A stretch of DNA of 64,000 nt from Flavobacterium sediminilitoris (lineage in GTDB: Bacteria > Bacteroidota > Bacteroidia > Flavobacteriales > Flavobacteriaceae): assembly GCF_023008245.1 (NCBI RefSeq), contig NZ_CP090145.1, forward strand, positions 248,001 to 312,000, in the 5' to 3' direction. The notes under the pieces are model-generated. The model had not been told where the DNA came from. It searched no databases and worked only from the letters and a program-made list of their open reading frames with translations. The position numbers were made by a program, and so were the translations under genes. Position 1 is the first letter of the stretch. Each line of letters starts with the position of its first letter. Below are positions 16,204-27,185 of this stretch, one piece after another.

Positions 16204-17559
16204 ATGAAAAAATCCCTTTTAATTTTAACTTTATTCTATTTTCTTTTAGGATTTACACAAACCGACTCTAGAATTTACGACATCATCAACCAAATATCAT
16301 CTGAAAGAATACAAAAAGACATTACAACATTAACAAATTTTGGCACAAGAAACACATTTAGCGATACTATCTCTAAAACAAGAGGAATTGGAGCAGCTAG
16401 AAGATGGATTAAATCTGAATTTGAAACAATCTCAAAAGAATGCAAAAATTGCTTAGACGTATTTTATCAAAAAGATTTTGTAACAACTAATGATGGAGAA
16501 CGCGTTCCAAAAGATACTTGGATTGTAAATGTAGTTGCGATACAAAAAGGAACAAAATACCCAAATCGATATATTATAATGAGTGGTGACATTGATAGTC
16601 GAAATTCAGACACAATGGACTTTACTACTGACGCTCCTGGTGCAAATGACAATGCCTCTGGAATGGCTGGAACAATTGAAGCTGCACGAGTTTTATCTAA
16701 ACATAAATTTGAAAACAGTATTATTTACGTAGGTCTTTCTGGAGAAGAACAAGGACTATTTGGAGGAAAAGGGCTAGCTAATTATGCGAAAAATAAAAAC
16801 TGGGAAATTATAGGCGTTTTAAATAATGATATGATTGGTAATATTGAAGGAATTGATGGAGTAATTGACAATAGAACTTTTAGAATATTTTCAGAACCAA
16901 CATCCACAACTGAAACCGAAAAAGAACGTAATATGAGACGCTTTTATGGAGGTGAAGTTGACGGTATTTCTAGACAATTAGCTCGATATATTGAAAGAAC
17001 AACTAAAACTTATATGCCCGAAATGAACCCAATGATGATATATCGATTAGATCGATTTGGAAGAGGTGGTCATCACAGACCTTTTAATGATTTAGGTTTT
17101 GCAGGTATTCGGATAATCGAAGCACATGAAAATTATAATCGTCAACATCAAAATATCAGAGAAGAAAACGGAATAAAATATGGAGATGTTTTAGAAGGTG
17201 TTAATTTTGAATATGTAAAAAAACTAACTGCTGTGAATGCTATTAATTTAGCAGCTCTTGCTTGGTCTCCTCCTGCTCCAAAAAATGTTTTAATTGGTGG
17301 AATTGTAAAACCAAATGTAAAACTACGTTGGGAAAAAAATTCAGACACTAGTATATTAGGCTACAAAATATATTGGAGATTAACAACTTCTCCACAATGG
17401 GAATTTAGCCGATTTGTTGGCAATATTGATAATTTCGAATTAGAAGGTATTGTTATTGATAATTATTTTTTTGGAGTATCAACAGTAGGAAAAAATGGTC
17501 ACGAAAGCCCCATAGTCTTCCCTAATGATATTATCAAAGAGACATTTAGAAAGAGATAA
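16204..17559 (+). CDS. secreted M28 family metallopeptidase
   Basis: A 451-residue protein. The start was placed at ATG 16204, which gives a clean signal peptide (MKKSLLILTLFYFLLGFTQ). The M28 core shows GANDNASG with bridging Asp149, the catalytic Glu pair at 181-182 (GEEQG) and NNDMIG with Asp209. At the first zinc position, where most M28 enzymes have His (AHYDS), this one has Asp129 (GDIDSR). The last 90 residues look like a fibronectin-III-type domain (VKLRWEKNSDTSILGYKIYW). It probably acts in the periplasm or outside the cell. No sorting domain is obvious. Substrate unknown. Confidence 0.88.
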   Translation: MKKSLLILTLFYFLLGFTQTDSRIYDIINQISSERIQKDITTLTNFGTRNTFSDTISKTRGIGAARRWIKSEFETISKECKNCLDVFYQKDFVTTNDGERVPKDTWIVNVVAIQKGTKYPNRYIIMSGDIDSRNSDTMDFTTDAPGANDNASGMAGTIEAARVLSKHKFENSIIYVGLSGEEQGLFGGKGLANYAKNKNWEIIGVLNNDMIGNIEGIDGVIDNRTFRIFSEPTSTTETEKERNMRRFYGGEVDGISRQLARYIERTTKTYMPEMNPMMIYRLDRFGRGGHHRPFNDLGFAGIRIIEAHENYNRQHQNIREENGIKYGDVLEGVNFEYVKKLTAVNAINLAALAWSPPAPKNVLIGGIVKPNVKLRWEKNSDTSILGYKIYWRLTTSPQWEFSRFVGNIDNFELEGIVIDNYFFGVSTVGKNGHESPIVFPNDIIKETFRKR

Positions 17560-17751
17560 TTATTTTCACTTTTAAGTAAAAACAAAATTTGCTTTTTTAA
17601 CAACAATACAGAGGAAAATAAAATTATACTTAGAATCATTAAAACAAATGACACTAAATAACAAGTTCTTATAAAATAAATCATTTTTGATGTCACGCAA
17701 CTTTGTCATTACTAACTCTTTTTTCTATATTGCATCCTCAAAAAAAAATAA

Positions 17752-19209
17752 ATGGACACTAAAATAAATTCAAATAAAGAGTTAAGTATATGGGAAGCAT
17801 TGATTCCTGTTGCAGCTCTAATTACAATGTTAGGTTATAATGTTTATATTTTTGAAGACAACGCATTAGGAGGCAGTAATCAATTCATATTATTACTAGG
17901 CGCAACAGTAGCTGCAATAGTTGGTTACTTCAACAAAGTAAGTTTTTCAAAAATGCTTGATGAAGTAGCTGAAAACATTAAATCTACAACTGGTGCCATT
18001 TTAATCTTATTAATGGTTGGTGCACTTGCTGGAACATGGCTAGTTAGCGGTATTATTCCATCTATGATATATTATGGTTTACAAATTCTAAGTCCAGCAA
18101 TATTTTTACCTGCTACTTTAATCATTTGCTCTGTAATTTCAATTTCTACAGGAAGTTCATGGACTACTTCAGCTACTGTCGGTATTGCTTTAATAGGTAT
18201 TGGTGGAGCATTAGGTTTCGATAAAGGAATGATTGCAGGAGCTGTTATTTCTGGTGCCTATTTTGGAGACAAACTATCTCCAATGTCCGACACAACTAAT
18301 TTAGCACCAGCAATGGCAGGAACAGACTTGTTTACACATATAAAGTACATGTCATTAACAACAGTTCCAAGTTATATAGTAACATTAATTTTATTTATCA
18401 TTTTAGGATTAACCATTGAAACAAGTGGAATTGCTGATTCTTCAACTCTTTTAAACGATATTCAAAAATCTTTTCATATAACTCCATGGTTATTCTTAGT
18501 ACCTGTTATTGTAATAGGACTAATTGTAAAGAAAACAGAACCATTAGTTGCGTTATTAATTGGAACACTTTTAGCTGGAATTTTCGCAATTATTTTCCAA
18601 CCAGAAATTGTTTTAATGCTTTCAGGTGGGAAAAGTTTAAATTTCGCAAATGCATATAAAGGAATATTAAATGCTATAACTACAGACTCTGTAATCCCTA
18701 CAGAAAATGAAACATTGACAGACTTGTTCAAATCTGGAGGAATGCAAAAAATGCTAGGCACAATATGGTTAATTTTATGTGCTATGGTCTTTGGCGGAAT
18801 TATGGATGCAATTGGAGCATTATCAAGAATTAGCCAAGCTCTTCTTAAAATGGCAAAATCTACATTCGGATTATTTGCTTCAACTGTTGGAAGTTGCTTA
18901 GCTCTAAACATTACCGCATCAGATCAATATCTAGCAATTGTTGTACCTGGCAAGATGTTTTCAAAAGCATACAAAGATAAAGGACTAGCCCCTGAAAATC
19001 TAAGTAGAACCTTAGAAGATTCTGGAACGGTTACCTCTGTTTTAATACCTTGGAACACTTGTGGAGCTTATCAATCTGGAACATTGGGCGTTGATACATT
19101 TGATTACTTACCTTATGCTTTCTTTAATATTATAAGTCCATTCATGACTTTAATTTTTGCCGCATTCAACATTAAAATTAAACAATTAGCTTCTAGTGTA
19201 AAAAACTAA
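17752..19209 (+). CDS. NhaC-type Na+/H+ antiporter
   Basis: A 485-residue membrane protein with about twelve helices and conserved NhaC-type features: GALAGTWLVSGIIP (near residue 90), STGSSWTTSATVG (near 140) and GDKLSPMSDTTNLAPA (near 180). The ITASDQYLAIVVPG and WNTCGAYQSGTLG stretches in the C-terminal half are also typical. It probably exchanges sodium (or malate/lactate in related members) for protons. It is a single gene, and its 3' end converges on katG with a shared terminator. Confidence 0.93.
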   Translation: MDTKINSNKELSIWEALIPVAALITMLGYNVYIFEDNALGGSNQFILLLGATVAAIVGYFNKVSFSKMLDEVAENIKSTTGAILILLMVGALAGTWLVSGIIPSMIYYGLQILSPAIFLPATLIICSVISISTGSSWTTSATVGIALIGIGGALGFDKGMIAGAVISGAYFGDKLSPMSDTTNLAPAMAGTDLFTHIKYMSLTTVPSYIVTLILFIILGLTIETSGIADSSTLLNDIQKSFHITPWLFLVPVIVIGLIVKKTEPLVALLIGTLLAGIFAIIFQPEIVLMLSGGKSLNFANAYKGILNAITTDSVIPTENETLTDLFKSGGMQKMLGTIWLILCAMVFGGIMDAIGALSRISQALLKMAKSTFGLFASTVGSCLALNITASDQYLAIVVPGKMFSKAYKDKGLAPENLSRTLEDSGTVTSVLIPWNTCGAYQSGTLGVDTFDYLPYAFFNIISPFMTLIFAAFNIKIKQLASSVKN

Positions 19210-19233
19210 CATTTACGTGATAAGTCTAATAAC

Positions 19234-19269
19234 AAAATAGAGGTCTAATATTTTTAGACCTCTATTTTG
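19234..19269. terminator. bidirectional terminator between nhaC-type gene and katG
   Basis: AAAATAGAGGTCTAA and TTAGACCTCTATTTT form a 15-bp stem with a 5-base loop. Run-out on each side suits termination in both directions between two converging genes. Confidence 0.9.
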
Positions 19270-19286
19270 TTTATATAATCATATTA

Positions 19287-21798
<2,512 letters not shown>

Positions 21799-22434
21799 AT
21801 GTCATTAGTAGGAAAAAAATTTCCAAACATTACAGTTGATGCAATCTCTGAAATGGGAGATAACTTAAGAATCAACGTTTTAGAAGAAGCTACAAAAAAC
21901 AACAAGAAAGTTTTATTGTTTTGGTATCCAAAAGATTTCACTTTTGTTTGCCCTACTGAATTACATGCTTTCCAAGCTGCTTTAGGTGAATTTGAAAAAA
22001 GAAACACAATTGTAATTGGTGCTTCTTGTGATACAAATGAAGTGCACTTTGCTTGGTTAAACACTCCGAAAAACAATGGTGGAATTGAAGGTGTTACATA
22101 TCCTTTAATTGCTGACACTACAAGAAATTTATCTGCTGCTTTAGAGATTCTTGATGCTGAATGGGTTTATGATGAAAATTTAGGAGAAGAAATCCTTGAA
22201 GGTTCAAACGTAACTTTTAGAGCAACATATTTAATTGACGAAGATGGAAAAATTTTCCATGAAAGTGTAAATGATATGCCATTAGGTAGAAATGTAAACG
22301 AATATTTACGCTTAATTGATGCTTATACTCATGTTCAAACAAAAGGTGAGGTTTGTCCTGCAAATTGGGAAGAAGGGAAAGAGGCTATGAATGCTGATAG
22401 ATTAAGTACTGCTGCATACTTAAGTCAAAACTAA
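21799..22434 (+). CDS. 2-Cys peroxiredoxin (AhpC/TSA family)
   Basis: A 211-residue peroxiredoxin. The peroxidatic Cys51 is in FTFVCPTELHAF and the resolving Cys186 in GEVCPANW. The enzyme reduces hydrogen peroxide, organic peroxides or peroxynitrite at the expense of a thiol donor. No AhpF gene is adjacent; the thioredoxin gene 74 bases downstream could supply electrons, which is inference. A hairpin terminator lies between the two, so they may be partly uncoupled. Confidence 0.96.
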   Translation: MSLVGKKFPNITVDAISEMGDNLRINVLEEATKNNKKVLLFWYPKDFTFVCPTELHAFQAALGEFEKRNTIVIGASCDTNEVHFAWLNTPKNNGGIEGVTYPLIADTTRNLSAALEILDAEWVYDENLGEEILEGSNVTFRATYLIDEDGKIFHESVNDMPLGRNVNEYLRLIDAYTHVQTKGEVCPANWEEGKEAMNADRLSTAAYLSQN

Positions 22435-22453
22435 TTTTATTAAATAATTACTT

Positions 22454-22493
22454 AAGGCAATCGTAATGAATTAATTTATATTACGGTTGCCTT
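22454..22493 (+). terminator. terminator after the peroxiredoxin gene
   Basis: AAGGCAATCGTAAT pairs with ATTACGGTTGCCTT (one G-T pair), and six T residues follow. Confidence 0.8.
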
Positions 22494-22508
22494 TTTTAAA
22501 CAAAAAAA

Positions 22509-22817
22509 ATGATACAAGAATTAAACCAAGATAATTTACAAGAGATTGTAAACTCAAATGATACCATAATTGTACAATACTCAGCTTCATGGTGTGGAAA
22601 TTGTAGGATAATGAAACCTAAATTTAAAAAACTAGCTTCAGAAAACGAATCGATTGCATTTTATATTGTAGATGCTGAACAATTTCCTGAATCGAGAAAA
22701 TTAGCAAAAGTTGATAATTTACCTACTTTTGCAACTTTTAAAAATGGAAAATTAGTTAATCAAACGCAAACTAATAAATTAGAAGTCTTAACTGAATTAA
22801 TAAACGAAGTAATCTAA
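22509..22817 (+). CDS. thioredoxin family protein
   Basis: A 102-residue single-domain thioredoxin fold without a signal peptide. The active site is SWCGNCRIMKP with Cys29 and Cys32, so CGNC replaces the usual CGPC; the missing Pro would shift its redox potential. The cis-Pro is in VDNLPTFATF. It is encoded between a peroxiredoxin and a small helical protein, with an 8-base gap to the latter. This suggests that it reduces the peroxiredoxin, but this is inference. Confidence 0.93.
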   Translation: MIQELNQDNLQEIVNSNDTIIVQYSASWCGNCRIMKPKFKKLASENESIAFYIVDAEQFPESRKLAKVDNLPTFATFKNGKLVNQTQTNKLEVLTELINEVI

Positions 22818-22824
22818 TATTTTT

Positions 22825-23085
22825 ATGAAATTACCAGTAATAAAACAATTAACTCAATTTATTGAAGACAATGACGCTGATTATCTTATTGAAACTATTG
22901 AGGTTTTAGAAAACCTTACAGAGGTTTCATCATTAAAAGATGAAGAGCTGGATGTTATAGGCGAATTAATTTCAAATATGTATGGAGCTCTCGAAGTTCA
23001 AAAATTGATTAAAGAAGGTGCTGATAAAAAAACAGCACTAAATAATTTTATGAAACGTGTTCTCGGATCTATTGATAAAGAATAA
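22825..23085 (+). CDS. small helical protein of unknown function (DUF6952-like)
   Basis: An 86-residue acidic, all-helical protein with no cysteine and no membrane segment. It resembles the family annotated DUF6952, which in Flavobacteria follows a thioredoxin gene in just this way. Central stretch: LKDEELDVIGELISNMYGALEV. It overlaps functionally with the redox operon by position only. Function unknown. Confidence 0.75.
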   Translation: MKLPVIKQLTQFIEDNDADYLIETIEVLENLTEVSSLKDEELDVIGELISNMYGALEVQKLIKEGADKKTALNNFMKRVLGSIDKE

Positions 23086-23088
23086 TTG

Positions 23089-23111
23089 AAGCTCTCAAAA
23101 CATGAGAGCTT
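23089..23111 (+). terminator. terminator of the thioredoxin operon
   Basis: AAGCTCTCA and TGAGAGCTT pair across five bases and run into seven T residues, directly after the stop codon at 23085. Confidence 0.9.
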
Positions 23112-23192
23112 TTTTTATAACAAAAAAACATATATTTTATATTTTTTTAACATTTTATTTATATATTGTACAACATTAACCCGTTTTCATAT

Positions 23193-24932
23193 ATGAATAA
23201 AACTACTCTACTACTTAGCTCAATATTTTTCTTTTCATTTATAAACTTATTTTCACAAAATGAAGAGTATCAAATAAAACCAAGACTTATCGAATTTGAA
23301 TCAATAGGAAAATTAGGAGATAGCGTTCTTTCTATAAAAATGCCAATAGCTACTAATTCATTAAGAGTAACAACCTCTAACAAACTACCATATCCTATAA
23401 TTTTTATTCATGGTCTTAATTCTAGTTCTGAAACATGGAACACAACTTCTAATTATTTAGATTCTCAGTATTCTTTTACATTTGGAGGCAGATTTGATTT
23501 CTGCTTAAATGCTGACAATGACAATACTATAGCAAACACTAATTTCTATCCTGTTTCTGGAGCTGATATTGCTGCATTTGAAACCACAATAATGCAAAAT
23601 GGCGATTATTATTATGTGAATTTTAATGTGAATCCGGATGGAACAATAGGAACAGATGCATTAAGCAATCAGTGCGCTATAACAAAACAAGGAGTTGCAC
23701 TAAAAAAAGCCATTGAGCGTGTATTAGAATTAACAGGTAAAAACAAAGTAATACTTGTTGGTCATAGTATGGGTGGATTAGCTTCTAGAGAATATATCCA
23801 AAATTCTTCTAACTGGCAAGCAGATAATGCTCATCATGTAGCCAAATTATTAACAGTCGGCACACCAAACGGAGGTAGTAATTCCAGCGATTCTGGTATT
23901 GGCATTTTTGTAGGTATTGATACACATTCAGAAGCTATTAGAGATTTAAAAACAACTTATTATTATAGCAGTGATCCAGGTCGCTATTTATTTGGTGGTA
24001 TTGAAATCAATAATTCTTCAAATATGAACGAACACTTATTTGGAAGTGATTTTTTTAATATTGATGTTAATTGCAATGGGACTATTGGCGATAACATAAT
24101 TGGTTTAAATCAAAAATCTATTGATAATTTAATTGATTTTTCTAGTATCATTGGACGATTAAATGGAAATCCAACCGATGGAGTTGTTACCGAAGAATCT
24201 GCAACTATGGATAATTTTATAACTGGGTTAACATATCCTACTAAATATTTTTATTACACCTCTTCTGGTCTTGAAGTACACACTGCTTTACCTAGCCAGT
24301 ACTCACTTTTAATTCAAGGATTAGATGAACCTAATTTTAAAGAATTAGCTTATGAAATTGACACAAATGTAAATTATACAGGATTTACTACCGTTCAAGA
24401 AGATACTAATTCCCTTATTGACAATGACTATTTCAGGTTTAATGTTACTGAAAATATTTTATCTACTGTTGAAGTTAGTAATATTAGTACAAGTCAAATG
24501 GAAGCTTCAATTTTAGATGAATCTGGAATTTTAATTGGAACTATAGAAAACAACAATGGCTCTTCTTTGATTGTAAATAATGTTTTAAGCTCTGGAACTT
24601 ATTATTTAAAGCTTTCTAGTCTTTCACCTACTAATTCTGATTATCAAACTCCATATAATTTCTCAATTACAACAACACTTTCTACAAATTCTTTTGAAGA
24701 CACAGGTATTGTTTTCTATCCTAACCCTGTTAAAGATATTTTAAATATTGAAAATATTCATTTCACAAAAATGAGTTTATATACAACACTAGGTCAATTA
24801 CTTGAAATTAGAGTCAACACAAATGCTTCTACAAAAAATAAAATTGATTTATCTAATTATGCAAAGGGAATTTATTTTATTTCATTAGAGAATGATAATG
24901 AAACTAAAACTATTAAAATTATAAAAGAATAA
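23193..24932 (+). CDS. type IX-secreted lipase-like alpha/beta hydrolase
   Basis: A 579-residue secreted protein. The start at ATG 23193 gives a signal peptide (MNKTTLLLSSIFFFSFINLFSQ). The hydrolase part carries the oxyanion segment FIHGLNSSSETW (about 71-82) and the nucleophile elbow GHSMGG with Ser192; this fits triacylglycerol lipases and acyl hydrolases with a PGAP1-like core. A beta-sandwich region (about 400-490) follows. The last 80 residues are a type IX C-terminal sorting domain (VFYPNPVKDILNI, then YAKGIYFISL and the end KTIKIIKE). It is therefore probably released or anchored outside the outer membrane. The gene stands alone. Confidence 0.9.
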   Translation: MNKTTLLLSSIFFFSFINLFSQNEEYQIKPRLIEFESIGKLGDSVLSIKMPIATNSLRVTTSNKLPYPIIFIHGLNSSSETWNTTSNYLDSQYSFTFGGRFDFCLNADNDNTIANTNFYPVSGADIAAFETTIMQNGDYYYVNFNVNPDGTIGTDALSNQCAITKQGVALKKAIERVLELTGKNKVILVGHSMGGLASREYIQNSSNWQADNAHHVAKLLTVGTPNGGSNSSDSGIGIFVGIDTHSEAIRDLKTTYYYSSDPGRYLFGGIEINNSSNMNEHLFGSDFFNIDVNCNGTIGDNIIGLNQKSIDNLIDFSSIIGRLNGNPTDGVVTEESATMDNFITGLTYPTKYFYYTSSGLEVHTALPSQYSLLIQGLDEPNFKELAYEIDTNVNYTGFTTVQEDTNSLIDNDYFRFNVTENILSTVEVSNISTSQMEASILDESGILIGTIENNNGSSLIVNNVLSSGTYYLKLSSLSPTNSDYQTPYNFSITTTLSTNSFEDTGIVFYPNPVKDILNIENIHFTKMSLYTTLGQLLEIRVNTNASTKNKIDLSNYAKGIYFISLENDNETKTIKIIKE

Positions 24933-24942
24933 TAAAGACTCT

Positions 24943-25596
24943 TCATTTTAATACACTCAACTTAAATTTAAAAATATACATTGCCAAAGCCATTCCAAGT
25001 ATTGGTGCTGCAAAATACAACCATAAAACACTACTATTTCCAGAAACAATAGCAGGTCCAAATGTTCTGGCTGGATTCATTGAAGCACCACAAACTGGTC
25101 CTGCCAACCATGCTTCTAGAAAAACAGTAAAACCAATTAAAAATGAAACTCTTTTTATTAAAAAAGAACGATTTGTTGAAATTAGAATGACTAACATTAA
25201 AATAAAACTAAGAAAGAGTTCATAAAGAAAAGCTTCTTGCCACAGATTTCTAGGCAATGTATTTCCTAATTTATGATTGTCAGGAAATAACACGTATAAA
25301 AAACAGCTTGCTGATAAAGCACCTATTAATTGAAATAAAATATACCAAGATGCTTTTTTAATTGTTATTTTTTTATCCAACATCATACCGATTGTAACTG
25401 CTGGATTTATATGACAATCTGATATTTTACCAAGGAAATGAACAAGCATCCAAACGGTTAACCCAAAAACAATTCCTATTCCAAATTCTTGAATGATTCC
25501 GTTGTATTCCTCACTAATGATTATTGAGCCTGTTCCGAATAAGACTAACAAAAATGTACCAATAAATTCACTAAAGTAATGCTTTCTATCCTTCAT
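24943..25596 (-). CDS. MIP family channel (aquaporin), arsenic operon type
   Basis: A 217-residue six-helix channel with both half-helix motifs: HINPAVTIG (about residue 61) and SMNPARTFGP (about 173). It is the last gene of an operon headed by an ArsR regulator and overlaps the arsenate-reductase-like gene by 11 bases. In such operons the channel (as in AqpS systems) lets arsenite leave by diffusion, replacing an ArsB or Acr3 pump. That role is inferred from context; the protein itself could pass water or small solutes. Confidence 0.88.
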   Translation of the reverse strand: MKDRKHYFSEFIGTFLLVLFGTGSIIISEEYNGIIQEFGIGIVFGLTVWMLVHFLGKISDCHINPAVTIGMMLDKKITIKKASWYILFQLIGALSASCFLYVLFPDNHKLGNTLPRNLWQEAFLYELFLSFILMLVILISTNRSFLIKRVSFLIGFTVFLEAWLAGPVCGASMNPARTFGPAIVSGNSSVLWLYFAAPILGMALAMYIFKFKLSVLK

Positions 25597-26203
25597 TTTT
25601 TAGATTTGAAAAAACATACGTCATTTCCAAGGCTATTTGTAAACTTCTTTCTTCATACTTTTCATTCATTAGAATTGTTTCATCAAATTCTTTTGGATCA
25701 TCATAACGAATAGGGAATCGTTTTTCTGCACCCATAATAAACGGACAGCCTTCATCTGCTTGTGAACATGTCATTATTGCTGCAAAATTTGACTTTGGAT
25801 TAAAATTGTCATCAAAAACTTTTGAAAACCCTATAATTGGCAATTCATTTTCTGAAAACTTAATAGCATAAATAGGATTTTTTTCATGACTTAATTTTTG
25901 AATTTCAAAACCATGATTCTGTAAAGTTTCAATAACTTTTGGATATATAGCTGTTACATCTGTTCCTCCAGAATAGCACTTTACTCTTTGAACACCATAA
26001 TAAAAGGCTATTGTTTGTGCCCAAATTTGAGACAAATGACTTCTTCTTGAATTATGTGTACAAATGAAATTTAAATTTATTGTTTCTTTCTTATCTAGCT
26101 TTAACTGAATATAATCAATTAATGGTTGAAGTATTTCTTTTCTCTCTTTAGAAATTAATGAAAGTTGAAATTTTTCAATAGTTTCAGATATTTTTGTTAT
26201 CAT
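25586..26203 (-). CDS. thioredoxin-coupled arsenate reductase-like LMW phosphatase
   Basis: A 205-residue protein. A 45-residue helical extension precedes a low-molecular-weight phosphatase core. The P-loop is Cys48-x5-Arg54 (CTHNSRR), and YSGGTDVTA follows. A second pair, Cys146 and Cys153 (CSQADEGC), has the spacing of the resolving cysteines in thioredoxin-type ArsC, followed by RYDDPKEFD. All three catalytic cysteines of that mechanism are therefore present. It would reduce arsenate to arsenite in the cytoplasm. It lies in an ArsR-led operon and overlaps the channel gene downstream. Confidence 0.87.
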   Translation of the reverse strand: MITKISETIEKFQLSLISKERKEILQPLIDYIQLKLDKKETINLNFICTHNSRRSHLSQIWAQTIAFYYGVQRVKCYSGGTDVTAIYPKVIETLQNHGFEIQKLSHEKNPIYAIKFSENELPIIGFSKVFDDNFNPKSNFAAIMTCSQADEGCPFIMGAEKRFPIRYDDPKEFDETILMNEKYEERSLQIALEMTYVFSNLKNEG

Positions 26204-26241
26204 GTTTTTAGTTTTAGCTCAGGTAGAGGTAAAATGATTCT

Positions 26242-26715
26242 CTAACAACACCCAGAATTTGGCTCACATGAGCTTGCTTTTGATTTCCATTCTCCTATTT
26301 TAACTTTTGGTTTTTCAGATGGAATTCCACATTTATCTTGAGCCAAACAATTTGTTAATTTTGAAATTAGCAAGAAATTAATTCCATCAAAATCCAAACT
26401 AAACTTACCTATAGTATCTTTCATTTGATATTCTACTTCTATTTCTAAATCTGGAATTTGTAATACTTTTTGAGACAGTTCTATAATATGAATTAATTTT
26501 TCTGGATGTAAACGATGATCATAATCATTTGCTTCCCATAACTGAAAATTTGCCACTTCTTCTAAACGAGTTGTTCCTCCACAATCAATAAAATGCTTTG
26601 TTATTTTTCCCACTTCAGTAACATGAAAATGCGACGGAACTAAATTTCCATTTGGAAGCTGAAAAGCAATTGTTTCTACTTTTTTCAACACTTCATTTAT
26701 TTCTGATAATTTCAT
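26242..26715 (-). CDS. DUF6428 family protein
   Basis: A 157-residue soluble protein with no known catalytic motif. It shows HFHVTEVGKITKHFIDCGG in the first third and ends with a cysteine cluster (SSCEPNSGCC). It resembles DUF6428, which commonly sits between arsR and an arsenate reductase-like gene in Bacteroidota, as here. The terminal cysteines could bind a metalloid, but this is inference. Function unknown. Confidence 0.82.
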   Translation of the reverse strand: MKLSEINEVLKKVETIAFQLPNGNLVPSHFHVTEVGKITKHFIDCGGTTRLEEVANFQLWEANDYDHRLHPEKLIHIIELSQKVLQIPDLEIEVEYQMKDTIGKFSLDFDGINFLLISKLTNCLAQDKCGIPSEKPKVKIGEWKSKASSCEPNSGCC

Positions 26716-26748
26716 TTTATTTAAAATTAGTTATTAATAATTATATCG

Positions 26749-27072
26749 TTAGCAACATTTTTGACTCAAATGATTTGAAATATTTCCAAAATAAGATTCA
26801 ATTTTCTTAATTATTTCTGGATTAAGACAATAACAAATTGCTGTTCCTTCTATAGTTCCTTTTATAATATTTGCATTCTTTAATTCCTTTAAATGCTGAG
26901 AAACTGTTGGCTGAGCCAATGGCAATTCGTTTACAATATCTCCACAGATACAAGAATCTACACTTAGTAAATATTGAACAATTGCAATTCTCGCTGGATG
27001 AGACATCGCTTTAAACAAATTAGCTATTTCATTTTGTTCTTCTGTAAAGAATTCTGTTTTTGAAACTCCCAT
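26749..27072 (-). CDS. arsR: ArsR family metalloid-responsive repressor
   Basis: A 107-residue winged-helix regulator. The start was set at ATG 27072 (MGVSKTEFFTEEQ) because a longer reading from 27093 would cover the operator palindrome. The DNA-binding helix is LAQPTVSQHLKELKNANI. The CICGD motif just before it matches the metal-binding CxC of classical ArsR proteins, and three more cysteines near the C-terminus (CYC, CC) could add ligands. It heads the operon with DUF6428, arsenate reductase and channel genes and probably represses it until arsenite or antimonite binds. Confidence 0.92.
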   Translation of the reverse strand: MGVSKTEFFTEEQNEIANLFKAMSHPARIAIVQYLLSVDSCICGDIVNELPLAQPTVSQHLKELKNANIIKGTIEGTAICYCLNPEIIKKIESYFGNISNHLSQKCC

Positions 27073-27080
27073 AAATTTAT

Positions 27081-27108
27081 TATTATATTGCAATATTACG
27101 ATATAATA
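27081..27108. promoter_or_regulatory. probable ArsR operator
   Basis: TATTATAT and ATATAATA form an inverted repeat separated by 12 bases, and the overlapping ATATTGCAATAT (27085-27096) is a perfect 12-bp palindrome. They lie 9 bases upstream of the arsR start codon, the usual place for autorepression. Confidence 0.65.
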
Positions 27109-27135
27109 ATGAAACTACAAAATAATAGTATAAAA

Positions 27136-27163
27136 AAAGTCCTGATTTTCATCAGGACTTTTT
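27136..27163 (-). terminator. rpsA terminator
   Basis: AAGTCCTGAT and ATCAGGACTT pair across a short loop, with flanking A- and T-runs extending the stem. It lies just downstream of rpsA on the minus strand. Confidence 0.9.
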
Positions 27164-27185
27164 AGTATTTAAAAGAATTTAGAGA

